The notes: generated by a model from the letters alone, not told the origin. A stretch of 64,000 bases of DNA from an uncultured Syntrophobacterales bacterium (GCA_903928915.1 CAIYSL010000018.1:1-64000), one strand, 5' to 3'. Positions 1-9,551 are shown, numbered from the stretch's first letter. Numbers and translations are program-made.

Positions 1-2
1 AT

Positions 3-36
3 GTGACTGGAGTTCAGACGTGTGCTCTTCCGATCT
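3..36 (+). other. Illumina TruSeq read-2 adapter sequence (assembly/library artefact)
   Basis: Exact GTGACTGGAGTTCAGACGTGTGCTCTTCCGATCT at the very start of the window. Confidence 0.98.
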
Positions 37-753
37 GTTCAAGTACTCCACAAAGGAGACGATTCCCCCTTCATAAAAAAATTCGTTCTGGCGATCGATC
101 CGCTCGTCGATCAGGTTGATCTTGACGCCGGAGTTCAGAAAGGCCAGCTCCCTCAGCCGATTGGAGAGGATATCATAACTAAAATCAAGATCTTCAAAGA
201 TCTCCTCATCGGGTTTGAAGGTGATCTTGGTCCCCCGGGTCTTGGTCTTGCCGATCATCTCCAGAGGGGCCGTGGGAACGCCGCGGACGTAGGACTGCGT
301 ATAGACTCCGCCGTCCCGGTGGACCTCCAGTTCCAGATAGGAGGAAAGGGCATTGACGCAGGAGACCCCCACGCCGTGGAGACCGCCGGAGATCTTGTAG
401 CTGTCGTTGGAGAACTTCGCCCCGGCGTGGAGCTTCGTCAGGGCCACCTCGGCCGCCGAAACCCCTTCCCCTTTGTGTATGTCCACCGGGATCCCGCGGC
501 CGTTGTCCTCGACCGTTATGCTGTTATCCATCCGGATCTTGACGCAGATCGTATCGCAAAAACCGGCGGACGCCTCGTCGATGCTGTTGTCCACCACCTC
601 GTACACCAGATGGTGCAGACCGTCCTTCCCGGTGCTCCCGATGTACATGGCCGGACGCTTCCGGACCGCTTCGAGTCCCTCCAGAACCTTGATGCTGTCG
701 GCGCCGTAACTCGCGGCAGAGCTTTCTTTCTTTGCTTCGTCGTCGATTTCCAT
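37..753 (-). CDS. gyrB: DNA gyrase subunit B, N-terminal part (truncated at contig end)
   Basis: Minus-strand translation [61 protein letters not shown]...; GHKL motifs. Confidence 0.95.
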
Positions 754-822
754 CTACCCTCTTTCCAGCGGGGGATCCTAGGATCCATTCCCCCGCGTAT
801 CCTCCCATTCGTTTCCCTTCTT

Positions 823-1941
823 CTACAGCTTCAACGGCATGATGATACAGAAATAATTGTCGTTCCCGACGGGACGGACGACACCCGGTTTCATCCCGGC
901 CCCGACCTCGAACTCCACCCGCTCTTCGTCGACCACTTCGAGCGCATCGGTCAAATACGTCACGTTGTAGCCGACGCTCCGCTCCTCCCCCTGGTAGGAG
1001 ACATCGATCTCGTCACTGGCCTCTCCCACATCGGGATTGGTGGAGTTCAACACGACCCGATCCTGAGAAAGCGCTATGATAACACCATTGTACCTATCTG
1101 ACGAGATGACGCTCATCCTGCGCAGGGCGTGCATGAATTTGTCTTTTTCGATGGCCACGACCATCCCCTTTTCCGCCGGGATAACCCGGCGATAGTCGGG
1201 ATACTCCCCGTCGATCAGGCTGACCCGCAGGAGGGTATGATCGGTCTTGACGATGCATACCCCTGGCCGAACCCCCAGGAACACATCCCCCGCCTCATCG
1301 TCCACAAGTCTGCGGATCTCTCCCAGCCCCTTGCGCGGGATGATGACCCCTTTCTCCATCACCAGCACACCCTTTTCCCCTGCATCGGCGCTGACCAGGG
1401 CAAGGCGGTGACCGTCCGTCGCCACCATACGGATCATGGTGGCGTTGTCCGTCTGCTCGGTCTCCAGGTACACCCCGTTGAGGTTCTTGCGCATCTCGTC
1501 GGTGGACATGGCAAAGGCCGTCTTGCGGATCATCTCCCGCAGCAGGCTTCCCTTGATCTTATAGAAGGGCAGTTCATCCTGCTCCGCGACAACGGGGTAA
1601 TCATCGGCCGGGATCCCCGGTATCCGGTACACCGCCTTGTTACAGGCAAGCGTGACCAGATCCCGGTCGCCCTTGGTGACATGGACCGTTTCCCCTTGAA
1701 TCTCCCGGACCATCTCGTGGAGCTTCCGGGCCGACAGGGTGATCGCCCCCTCCCTGAGCACCTCGGCTTCATAATCCGCCACCAATCCAATCTCTCGGTC
1801 CGTGGCCATGATCCTGATCTTCTTTTCCCCGGTCCTGATCAACAGGTTACTCAGGATCGGCATCGTCGTCTTTCTCTCCACAATCCCCAGGGTCTTCTGG
1901 ATACCGCTGAGAAACACATCCCGTTTAATCGTAAATTCCAT
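823..1941 (-). CDS. dnaN: DNA polymerase III beta sliding clamp
   Basis: MEFTIKRDVFLSGIQKTLGIVERKTTMPILSNLLI...; start trimmed from the ORF-track start at 1968. Confidence 0.95.
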   Translation of the reverse strand: MEFTIKRDVFLSGIQKTLGIVERKTTMPILSNLLIRTGEKKIRIMATDREIGLVADYEAEVLREGAITLSARKLHEMVREIQGETVHVTKGDRDLVTLACNKAVYRIPGIPADDYPVVAEQDELPFYKIKGSLLREMIRKTAFAMSTDEMRKNLNGVYLETEQTDNATMIRMVATDGHRLALVSADAGEKGVLVMEKGVIIPRKGLGEIRRLVDDEAGDVFLGVRPGVCIVKTDHTLLRVSLIDGEYPDYRRVIPAEKGMVVAIEKDKFMHALRRMSVISSDRYNGVIIALSQDRVVLNSTNPDVGEASDEIDVSYQGEERSVGYNVTYLTDALEVVDEERVEFEVGAGMKPGVVRPVGNDNYFCIIMPLKL

Positions 1942-1961
1942 AGCTTCCCATCCTTTCCCCA

Positions 1962-2047
1962 TTATCAACAGGTTATATGATTATGGAAGAGACCTTTCTT
2001 TTATAAGATAAGTAATAATAGTAGACCCTGTGCATAGTGTTCATAAC
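1962..2047. promoter_or_regulatory. Candidate oriC unwinding region: TTATCAACA box, AT-rich tract, DnaA-trio-like TAATAATAGTAG, two abutting degenerate DnaA boxes
   Basis: TTATCAACA 1962-1970; TAATAATAGTAG 2014-2025; TGTGCATAG 2030-2038 and TGTTCATAA 2039-2047 (each 7/9 to TGTGGATAA); lies between dnaA and dnaN. Confidence 0.5.
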
Positions 2048-2116
2048 GCCGATATACCCTGGCATATCCCGTGGCTGTGAGCTTATGGTCTGTAGATACT
2101 GCGACCGCGTTTCTCC

Positions 2117-3472
2117 TCATGACTTGTGGAGGAGGGTCTCCTGGATCTCCTCTAGGATCCCCCGGAGGGTCTTATCCGTTTCCAGGGCCTTTTTCATCTT
2201 GTTATGGGCGTAAATCACCGTGGAGTGGTCCCGTCCGCCGACTTTTTCCCCGATGTCGGGAAACGAAGCGGTTGTCATCTCGCGGGCGAGAAACATCGTT
2301 ATCTGCCGTGCCTGCACGAGATTCTTATTCTTTTTCGGCGACTTGATATCGCTGATCTTTATTCCGAACTTTGCGGCTACGGTCTTGATCACCTCTTCGA
2401 TCGTGATCTCCGGTTTCTCGTCCTTGCGGAGCAATTTCTTCAATACCGCCTTGACGAGTTCCAGATCGATCTCGCGGCCGGTGAGCGAGGAGTAGGCGGC
2501 GATGCGGACGAGGTACCCTTCCAACTCCCGGATGTTCGTCTCCGCCTGGGAGGCGATGTACAGGGCCACGTTCTTGGGCAGCGAAATATTGTTCTCCTGG
2601 GCCTTCTTTTCCAGGATCGCGATCTTGGTTTCCGTCTCCGGCGGCTGGATGTCCGCGATCAGCCCCCATTCGAAGCGCGACCGGAGCCGTCCTTCGAGAT
2701 TGGGGATGTCCTTCGGAAACTTGTCGCTGGTCACGACGATCTGTTTTCCCGCGTCGTGGAGGGTGTTGAAGGTGTGGAAAAACTCCTCCTGCGTCCGTTC
2801 CTTGCCGGCGATAAACTGGATGTCGTCGATCAACATGCAGTCGATATTCCTAAACTTCTCTCGGAATTTCGGCATCTTGTCATAACGAATCGAATTGATC
2901 AGCTCATTCATGAAGACCTCTGCCGAGACATACACCACATTCATGTCCGGGAATGTCTTCAAGGTCTGCAGCCCGATGGCGTTGAGGAGGTGGGTCTTGC
3001 CCAGGCCGACGCCGCCGTAGATGAACAGGGGGTTGTAGTTCTTGGCGGGCTGGTCGGCAACCGCAACAGAGGCCGCATGCGCGAACTGGTTCGATGCGCC
3101 CACGACGAACCGGTCGAAACTGTAATGGGGGTTCAGCGTGGAGTTGATCCTCGTCCGGGCGCCTTTTTTCAGCGGCGCCTTCTCGGCGGCCGGAGCGCTC
3201 TCGCGCGTATCATCCGCCCTGTCGGGCCGCGGTTCCTGCTCCAGGATGAAGTCTACGTGGAGCGGGACACCAGCCGCCGCTTTTATCGCTTCCCGAATCA
3301 GGTCGAGGTAGTTCTCGATCAACCAGTCGCGGAAAAAACGGTTGGGAACCGCCAGCCGGACACGATCCGCGTCCAGGGAGGTGATGCGGACCGGGCGAAT
3401 CCAGGTGTCGAAATTCTGCTGACTGACCTGTTCCTTAATTATTTTAAACGTTTTTTCCCAGAGAATGTCCAA
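2117..3472 (-). CDS. dnaA: Chromosomal replication initiator protein DnaA (TTG start)
   Basis: 451 aa; GGVGLGKTHLLNAIG Walker A, LIDDIQFIAGKE, C-terminal GGRDHSTVIYAHNK. Confidence 0.97.
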   Translation of the reverse strand: MDILWEKTFKIIKEQVSQQNFDTWIRPVRITSLDADRVRLAVPNRFFRDWLIENYLDLIREAIKAAAGVPLHVDFILEQEPRPDRADDTRESAPAAEKAPLKKGARTRINSTLNPHYSFDRFVVGASNQFAHAASVAVADQPAKNYNPLFIYGGVGLGKTHLLNAIGLQTLKTFPDMNVVYVSAEVFMNELINSIRYDKMPKFREKFRNIDCMLIDDIQFIAGKERTQEEFFHTFNTLHDAGKQIVVTSDKFPKDIPNLEGRLRSRFEWGLIADIQPPETETKIAILEKKAQENNISLPKNVALYIASQAETNIRELEGYLVRIAAYSSLTGREIDLELVKAVLKKLLRKDEKPEITIEEVIKTVAAKFGIKISDIKSPKKNKNLVQARQITMFLAREMTTASFPDIGEKVGGRDHSTVIYAHNKMKKALETDKTLRGILEEIQETLLHKS

Positions 3473-3495
3473 AATTCACAATCCTGTAAACAGTT

Positions 3496-3515
3496 TTATC
3501 CACACCTGTGGACAA
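3496..3515. promoter_or_regulatory. Inverted pair of DnaA boxes upstream of dnaA
   Basis: TTATCCACA (3496-3504) - CC - TGTGGACAA (3507-3515). Confidence 0.8.
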
Positions 3516-3540
3516 GGTTCTTAAAGCGCACGGCTATCGC

Positions 3541-4386
3541 CTAGCGCCGCAGCAGCATGATCAGACGGTTCAGGTCCTCCCCGCTGGTGTAACGGATCTC
3601 GATCGTCCCGGCCTTCTTTCCGGCGTGAATATGAACGGCCGCCAGGAGCTGTGAGGAGAGTTCCCGTTCGAGATCGGTCAGGTACGCATTCCGCTTCGGC
3701 GTCTTGGGCCGCTGCGGTGCCTGTTTCATCTTCTGGATCAGCCGTTCCGTTGCCCGGACGTTCAGCCCCTTATGCTGGATGACCTTCAAGGCGCCGACCT
3801 GCTCACCGGGAACCTCGAGGCTGAGCAGGGCCCGGGCATGGCCCGCCGTGATCGACTTGGCGATCAGCGCCTTCTTCACCGTTTCCGGCAGCTTCAGTAG
3901 GCGGACCGTGTTGGCGATCGTCGAGCGGTCCTTGCCGACGCGGGTCGAGATCTCCTCCTGGGAGAGGTCGAACCGCGTCATCAGCGTCTGGTAGGCGTCG
4001 GCCTCCTCGATCGGGTTGAGGGCCTCCCGCTGGATGTTCTCGATCAGCGAAAGCTCCGCCAGCTCCCGGTCCTCGGCGCTGCGGATGATTATCGGGACCT
4101 CTTTCAGGCCGCTGGCCTGGGCGGCCCGCCAGCGCCGCTCGCCGGCGATGATCTCGTATCCGGTCTCGGCTTTGCGCACGATGATCGGCTGGATGATCCC
4201 GCTCTTCTTCACCGAGGCGATCAGATCCCGCTGGTCTTCGTCGTTGAAGTCGCGGCGCGGCTGGAACCGGTTCGGCGTCAGCTCCTCGATCCCGCAGAGG
4301 GTGAAGGCTGGCTTGTTGCCCACATTGTTGAGAAGATCGGGGAACATCGCCCCCAGCCCCTTGCCGAGCGTCTGCTTTGGCGGCAT
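3541..4386 (-). CDS. parB: Chromosome partitioning protein ParB
   Basis: MPPKQTLGKGLGAMFPDL...; ParB/Spo0J GERRWRAAQ and LSLIENIQREALNPIEEA motifs; start trimmed from ORF 3541..5043. Confidence 0.95.
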   Translation of the reverse strand: MPPKQTLGKGLGAMFPDLLNNVGNKPAFTLCGIEELTPNRFQPRRDFNDEDQRDLIASVKKSGIIQPIIVRKAETGYEIIAGERRWRAAQASGLKEVPIIIRSAEDRELAELSLIENIQREALNPIEEADAYQTLMTRFDLSQEEISTRVGKDRSTIANTVRLLKLPETVKKALIAKSITAGHARALLSLEVPGEQVGALKVIQHKGLNVRATERLIQKMKQAPQRPKTPKRNAYLTDLERELSSQLLAAVHIHAGKKAGTIEIRYTSGEDLNRLIMLLRR

Positions 4387-5159
4387 TACATCCTCCCGTC
4401 GCTGATTATCTCTTTTGCCAGTTCCATGTACGAGACCGCCCCGCGCGACTTGACGTCGTACAGAATGATCGGCAGCCCGTGGCTGGGGCTCTCCGAAAGC
4501 CGCACGTTTCGCGGGATGACCGTCCGGAACACCCGCTCCCCGAAGTGGCTGCGCACGTCCTCGCTCACGCGGCGCGCGAGCAGGTTCCGGGCATCGTACA
4601 TGGTCAGGAGGATCCCCCCCAGGGCCAAGGTGGGATTCAGCCTGGCCTTGATCAGACCCATCGTACTGAGCAGGTGGCCGAGCCCCTCCATGGCGAAATA
4701 CTCGCACTGCAGCGGTACGATCAAATAATCCGATGCCACCAGCGCGTTGACCGTGAGAAACCCGAGGGACGGCGGACAGTCGATGATGACGTACTCGTAC
4801 GGCGTCTCCAGCGCCCGAAGCTGGTTCCGCAGCCGCTTTTCCCGGTCCTCGAGGGAGATGAACTCCACCTCGATCCCTACCAGGTCCTGGTTGGCGGGGA
4901 CCAGATCCAAATGGGGGATCTGGGTTCCGACGACGACCTCCCGAAGCGGAATGCGGTCGATGAGGCTGTGGTAGAGGTTTTTTTCGCGGATCGATTCCCC
5001 GGCGATTCCCATGCCGCTGGTGGCGTTTCCCTGGGAATCGCAATCGACAAGCAGGGTGCGCTTTTCCGCCGCTGCCAGAGAGGCCGCGAGGTTGATGGCC
5101 GTTGTGGTCTTACCCACCCCCCCCTTTTGATTGGCCATGCATATGATTTTACGCATCAT
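4386..5159 (-). CDS. parA: Chromosome partitioning ATPase ParA
   Basis: MANQKGGVGKTTTAINLAASLA deviant Walker A; stop overlaps parB start (TAATG). Confidence 0.96.
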   Translation of the reverse strand: MMRKIICMANQKGGVGKTTTAINLAASLAAAEKRTLLVDCDSQGNATSGMGIAGESIREKNLYHSLIDRIPLREVVVGTQIPHLDLVPANQDLVGIEVEFISLEDREKRLRNQLRALETPYEYVIIDCPPSLGFLTVNALVASDYLIVPLQCEYFAMEGLGHLLSTMGLIKARLNPTLALGGILLTMYDARNLLARRVSEDVRSHFGERVFRTVIPRNVRLSESPSHGLPIILYDVKSRGAVSYMELAKEIISDGRM

Positions 5160-5254
5160 TTAATAGAGCAAACCCCGATCACGTGGTTATTCCCAAACCG
5201 GCGTTGACGGTAGCACAAAACAGGCTGTTTGCAAAGGTTTTTTACGGCCAGGTC

Positions 5255-5923
5255 TCAGCGCGAAACGCGCTCATAGGTTATTATTTTTCTTGACGAATCT
5301 GTTTCCGGCGGGCGGACCTCCCGGCAGTCCCTGAACACCATCCCGACGATCGCCAGGACCGCCTCCGCTTCCGCCATCTCCTCCGTCGGGTCGGGACCCT
5401 TCATGGCGACCAGGGTTCCCCCTTCGCGGAGGAAAAAGGAGGCCGTCCGGACAAGCTGGGGAAGCTTGAAGGCGGCCCGGGAGAGGACCGTGTCGAAGCT
5501 GCCGGCCAGGGCCTGCTGCCCGATCAGGGCCTCGATCCGCTCCCGGACGACGGTGACCTCCGTCAGCGCGAGGGTGCGCACGACGTGCGCGAGGAACGAA
5601 GTCTTCTTCCGGGAGGATTCGACGAGCATCACCCGCAGCTCGGGCAGGGCGATCCGCAGCGGGATGCCGGGGAACCCCGCCCCGCTCCCGAGGTCGAGCA
5701 GGAGCCCGTCCGGACAGGTGATCGCGGTGGCCGCCGTCAGGGAGTCGAGGAAGTGGCGGATCACGATCTGGCGGGAGGACTTCTCCGAGACGAGGTTGAT
5801 CCGCCGGTTCCAGAGGAGGAGCTCCCGCTCGTAGACGGCGAACTGCTCCAGCGCCGCCGCGTCCAGCCGGATGCCGAGCGCGGCCGCCCCTTCGGCGAGG
5901 GTATCGAGAAGTTTCTTTTCCAC
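5255..5923 (-). CDS. rsmG: 16S rRNA (guanine527-N7)-methyltransferase
   Basis: LLWNRRINLVSEKSSRQIVIRHFLDSL; DLGSGAGFPGIPLRIALP. Confidence 0.93.
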   Translation of the reverse strand: MEKKLLDTLAEGAAALGIRLDAAALEQFAVYERELLLWNRRINLVSEKSSRQIVIRHFLDSLTAATAITCPDGLLLDLGSGAGFPGIPLRIALPELRVMLVESSRKKTSFLAHVVRTLALTEVTVVRERIEALIGQQALAGSFDTVLSRAAFKLPQLVRTASFFLREGGTLVAMKGPDPTEEMAEAEAVLAIVGMVFRDCREVRPPETDSSRKIITYERVSR

Positions 5924-5991
5924 GGTCTTCTTGTGTCAGAGCCGGTGTCTCCTGTCAATCCCCTTATCACGGGAGATTGTTTCCGCGGTTC

Positions 5992-6020
5992 TTGACTCAG
6001 GCTCGCGATATGCGTATGGT
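5992..6020 (+). promoter_or_regulatory. Sigma70-like promoter for hydrogenase operon
   Basis: TTGACT - 17 nt - TATGGT, 22 nt before the ATG at 6043. Confidence 0.5.
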
Positions 6021-6042
6021 AGATGAAACGTGAGGTGACGCC

Positions 6043-7176
6043 ATGGCTTCGGATACCCTGTTTGATGCCCTGATCGAACACGACATCTCCCGGCGGGATT
6101 TCATCAAATTCTGCACGGCCATGGCGGCAGCCCTCGGGCTTTCCGCCGGCACCGTCCCCCGGATTGCCCACGCGCTCCAGACGAAGAAGAAGCCGATCCT
6201 CCTCTGGCTGGAGATGCAGAGCTGCACCGGCGACACCGAGGCCCTGCTTCGGGCCACGAAGCCCACCGCGGCGGAGCTGGTCCTCGACGTTCTCTCCCTC
6301 GACTATTCCGAGACGATCATGGCGGCGGCAGGCCACCAGGCGGAAAAGCTGCTTGCCGACTTGGTGAAGAACCACAAGGGGGCCTATTTCGCGGCCGTCG
6401 AAGGGTCGATCCCGGTCAAGGACGGGGGCATCCACTGCTGCATCGGCGGCCGCAGCGGCCTGGAGATCGCCCGCGAGGTCTGCGGCAACGCCCTGGCCAC
6501 TTTCGCCATGGGCACCTGCGCCTGCTTCGGCGGCATCCCCCATGCCAGCCCGAACCCCACCGGCGCCGTGGGGGTGAAGGAGGCCTTCCCGAACGCCACC
6601 GTGCTGAACCTCGCCGGCTGCCCGGTCAACGCCGAGAACATCACCGCGGCGATCGTCCACTACCTCACCTTCGGGTCGCTCCCGGCCGTGGACGCCTTCG
6701 GCCGGCCGCTGTTCGCCTTCGGCAAACGGATCCACGACAACTGCGAGCGGCGCGCCCACTTCGACGCCGGGCAGTACACCCGGCAGTGGGGGGACGACGG
6801 CCACCGCCGCGGCTGGTGCATGTACTACATGGGGTGCAAAGGACCCCAGGCGTACCAGAACTGCCCGACGGTGCGGTACAACGGGGGGACGAGCTGGCCC
6901 GTGGGCTCGGGCCACGGGTGCGTGGCCTGCGCGGCGCCCAACTTCTGGGACGAGATGACGCCGTTCTACCGGAGGCTGCCCCAGCCCTTCGGGATCACCG
7001 TCGAAACCACTGCCGACAAGGTGGGGCTCACCGTGACCGCGGTGACCCTGGGCGGCATCCTGCTGCATGCGATCGCGAGGATGGTCAAGCACCACACCAG
7101 ACCGAAGGGTGAGGCGGCGCAAGGGGCCAAACCCCAGGAAAAAACCGAGTGGAAGGGTCCGTCATGGCACGAATAG
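6043..7176 (+). CDS. [NiFe] hydrogenase small subunit, group 1-like, Tat signal
   Basis: ISRRDFIKFCTAMAAALGLSAG Tat signal; SCTGDTEALLRATKPT; IHDNCERRAHFDAG; GCKGPQAYQNCP; C-terminal membrane helix. Confidence 0.93.
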   Translation: MASDTLFDALIEHDISRRDFIKFCTAMAAALGLSAGTVPRIAHALQTKKKPILLWLEMQSCTGDTEALLRATKPTAAELVLDVLSLDYSETIMAAAGHQAEKLLADLVKNHKGAYFAAVEGSIPVKDGGIHCCIGGRSGLEIAREVCGNALATFAMGTCACFGGIPHASPNPTGAVGVKEAFPNATVLNLAGCPVNAENITAAIVHYLTFGSLPAVDAFGRPLFAFGKRIHDNCERRAHFDAGQYTRQWGDDGHRRGWCMYYMGCKGPQAYQNCPTVRYNGGTSWPVGSGHGCVACAAPNFWDEMTPFYRRLPQPFGITVETTADKVGLTVTAVTLGGILLHAIARMVKHHTRPKGEAAQGAKPQEKTEWKGPSWHE

Positions 7177-8876
7177 CGATCGATCCCGTAACGAGAATCG
7201 AGGGGCACCTCAGGATTGAGGCGACGGTGGAGGGCGGCAAGGTGGTCGACGCCTGGTCGTCGAGCACGATGTTTCGGGGCTTCGAGATCATCCTCAAGGA
7301 CCGGGACCCCCGCGACGCCTGGCTGTTCTGTCAGCGGATCTGCGGCGTCTGCACCACCGTCCACGCCCTTGCCTCGGTGCGGGCGGTGGAAAACGCCCTG
7401 GGGATCACGATCCCCGACAACGCCCGGCTGATCCGGAACATCATCGCCGCCATCCAGTTCGTCCAGGACCACGTGATCCACTTCTACCACCTCCACGGCC
7501 TGGACTGGATCGACGTGGTGAGCGCGCTCAAGGCCGATCCCGCCAAGACGGCCTCGGTCGCCCAGTCGATCTCCGACTGGCCCAACTCCGGGGCCGCCCT
7601 GTTCGCGGCCGTCCAGAAGCGGGTGAAGGGGCTCGTCGACGGCGGTCAGCTCGGCCCCTTCGCCAACGCCTACTGGGGCCACCCGGCCTACAAGCTCCCC
7701 CCCGAGGTCAACCTCCTGGGCGTGGCCCATTACCTCCAGGCCCTGGAATGGCAGCGGGAGGTGATCAAGGTCCATGCCCTGCTCGGGTCGAAGAACCCCC
7801 ATCTCCAGACCTACTTGGTGGGCGGCGTGGCCAAACCCGTCGACCCGAACAGCCAGAACGCGCTCAACGCCGACGGGATCGCCCTGATGAACCAGGCCGC
7901 CCGGCAGGCGATCGATTTCGTGAGCAAGGTGTACCTGCCCGACCTGATGGCCGTCGCCGCCGTGTACAAGGAGTGGGCGGGATACGGGGCCGGGGTCGGC
8001 AACTTCATGACCTACGGGGAATTTCCGAACGACAGCCGGAGCAACAGCGCAAACCTGCTGATGCCGCGGGGGATCATCATGGGCCAGGACCTCACCCGGG
8101 TGCTGCCCGTGGATCAGCAGAAAGTCACCGAGCAGGTGACCCACTCCTGGTACGACTACAAAGAGGGCGACGGGAAGGCGAAACACCCCTGGGAGGGCGA
8201 GACAGCGCCCCGGTACACGGGGCCGAAGCCGCCGTACGAATTCCTCGCCACGGACGCCAAGTACAGCTGGCTGAAGACGCCGCGGTACGCCGACGCACCG
8301 ATGGAGGTGGGGCCGCTGGCCCGGGTCCTGGTGGCGTATGCGGCGGGCCACAAGCGTGCGAAGGAGCTGGTCGACTCCGCCCTCGCGCAGCTCAAGGCGG
8401 GTCCTGCGGCGCTGTTTTCGACGCTTGGCCGGGTCGCGGCGCGTGGCATCGAAACGCTCCTGATCGCCGAGGCGATCCCCGGCTGGATCGGGGAGCTCTC
8501 CGCGAACATGATGCAGAAGGGGGACCTGCGCATCCACGAGGGGGAGAAATGGGAGCCGGCGACCTGGCCGGCCGAGGCCAAGGGGTACGGCCTCCACGAT
8601 GCGCCCCGCGGCGCCCTGGGCCACTGGGTTTCGATCGCCAACGGCAAGATCACGAACTACCAGGCGGTCGTGCCGAGCACCTGGAACCTCTCCCCGCGCG
8701 ACGCCAAGGGGGTCCGGGGGCCCGTGGAGGCCGCGCTGATCGGGACCCCGGTCGCGGACCCGAAGCAGCCCCTGGAGATCCTCCGGACGGTCCATTCCTT
8801 CGACCCCTGCATGGCCTGCGCGGTCCACGTCGTCGACACCCGCGGCAGGACCATCGCCGCCACCAAGGGGGCCTAA
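7149..8876 (+). CDS. [NiFe] hydrogenase large subunit
   Basis: RICGVCTTVHALASVRAVE L1 motif; C-terminal DPCMACAVH plus 15-residue maturation tail. Confidence 0.96.
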   Translation: MEGSVMARIAIDPVTRIEGHLRIEATVEGGKVVDAWSSSTMFRGFEIILKDRDPRDAWLFCQRICGVCTTVHALASVRAVENALGITIPDNARLIRNIIAAIQFVQDHVIHFYHLHGLDWIDVVSALKADPAKTASVAQSISDWPNSGAALFAAVQKRVKGLVDGGQLGPFANAYWGHPAYKLPPEVNLLGVAHYLQALEWQREVIKVHALLGSKNPHLQTYLVGGVAKPVDPNSQNALNADGIALMNQAARQAIDFVSKVYLPDLMAVAAVYKEWAGYGAGVGNFMTYGEFPNDSRSNSANLLMPRGIIMGQDLTRVLPVDQQKVTEQVTHSWYDYKEGDGKAKHPWEGETAPRYTGPKPPYEFLATDAKYSWLKTPRYADAPMEVGPLARVLVAYAAGHKRAKELVDSALAQLKAGPAALFSTLGRVAARGIETLLIAEAIPGWIGELSANMMQKGDLRIHEGEKWEPATWPAEAKGYGLHDAPRGALGHWVSIANGKITNYQAVVPSTWNLSPRDAKGVRGPVEAALIGTPVADPKQPLEILRTVHSFDPCMACAVHVVDTRGRTIAATKGA

Positions 8877-8879
8877 GCC

Positions 8880-9551
8880 ATGCTCTGCCTGCGAGACGTC
8901 TACGTGTGGGAATTCCCGGTGCGGCTGACGCACTGGGTCAACGTGATCTGTCTGATCACCCTCAGCTTCACAGGCTACTACATCGGCAATCCCTACATCC
9001 ATAACGTGCACCCCTTCTTCTACGGGGTCCTGAAGGACCAGTGGGTGATGGGGTGGATGCGGCTGATCCACTTCTCCGTTGCCTACGTCTTTGCCATGAG
9101 CGTCCTGCTCCGGATCTACTGGGGCTTTGCCGGCAACAGACACGCGCGCTGGAGTGCGATGATTCCCACCACCAAAGAGCGCCGCAGAACCCTCCTGCAT
9201 GACATCCGGTTCTACCTGCTTATGGAACCGGCGCCCGCGGTGTCGATCGGCCACTCCCCGACCGCGGGTCTGGCGTACCTGCTTTTGTTCCTGGGGTACC
9301 TCGTCTCGATACTGACGGGGTTTGCCCTCTTGTCCCAGAGCCATGGGGGGGCCTTCTGGTATGCGGCCGGCGGATGGATCCTCCCCTCGTTTCCGGTCCA
9401 GTGGGTGCGGCTGGTCCACCACGTCATGATGTGGTTTCTGATCGTCTTTCCCATCGTCCACCTGTACGTGGGATGGACCACGGACCTGGTGGAAGAAAAC
9501 TGCGTGATGAGCTCGATCTTCAGCGGACGTAAGACCTGCGGTGACGAGTAA
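8880..9551 (+). CDS. Hydrogenase b-type cytochrome subunit (HyaC-like)
   Basis: VYVWEFPVRLTHWVNVICLITLSFTGYYIG; multiple TM helices; position after large subunit. Confidence 0.9.
   Translation: MLCLRDVYVWEFPVRLTHWVNVICLITLSFTGYYIGNPYIHNVHPFFYGVLKDQWVMGWMRLIHFSVAYVFAMSVLLRIYWGFAGNRHARWSAMIPTTKERRRTLLHDIRFYLLMEPAPAVSIGHSPTAGLAYLLLFLGYLVSILTGFALLSQSHGGAFWYAAGGWILPSFPVQWVRLVHHVMMWFLIVFPIVHLYVGWTTDLVEENCVMSSIFSGRKTCGDE

Noticed and set aside
5170-5195. Possible parS site (ATCACGTGGTT) upstream of parA
   Set aside because: Only the CACGTG core matches; flanking bases do not fit TGTTNCACGTGAAACA.
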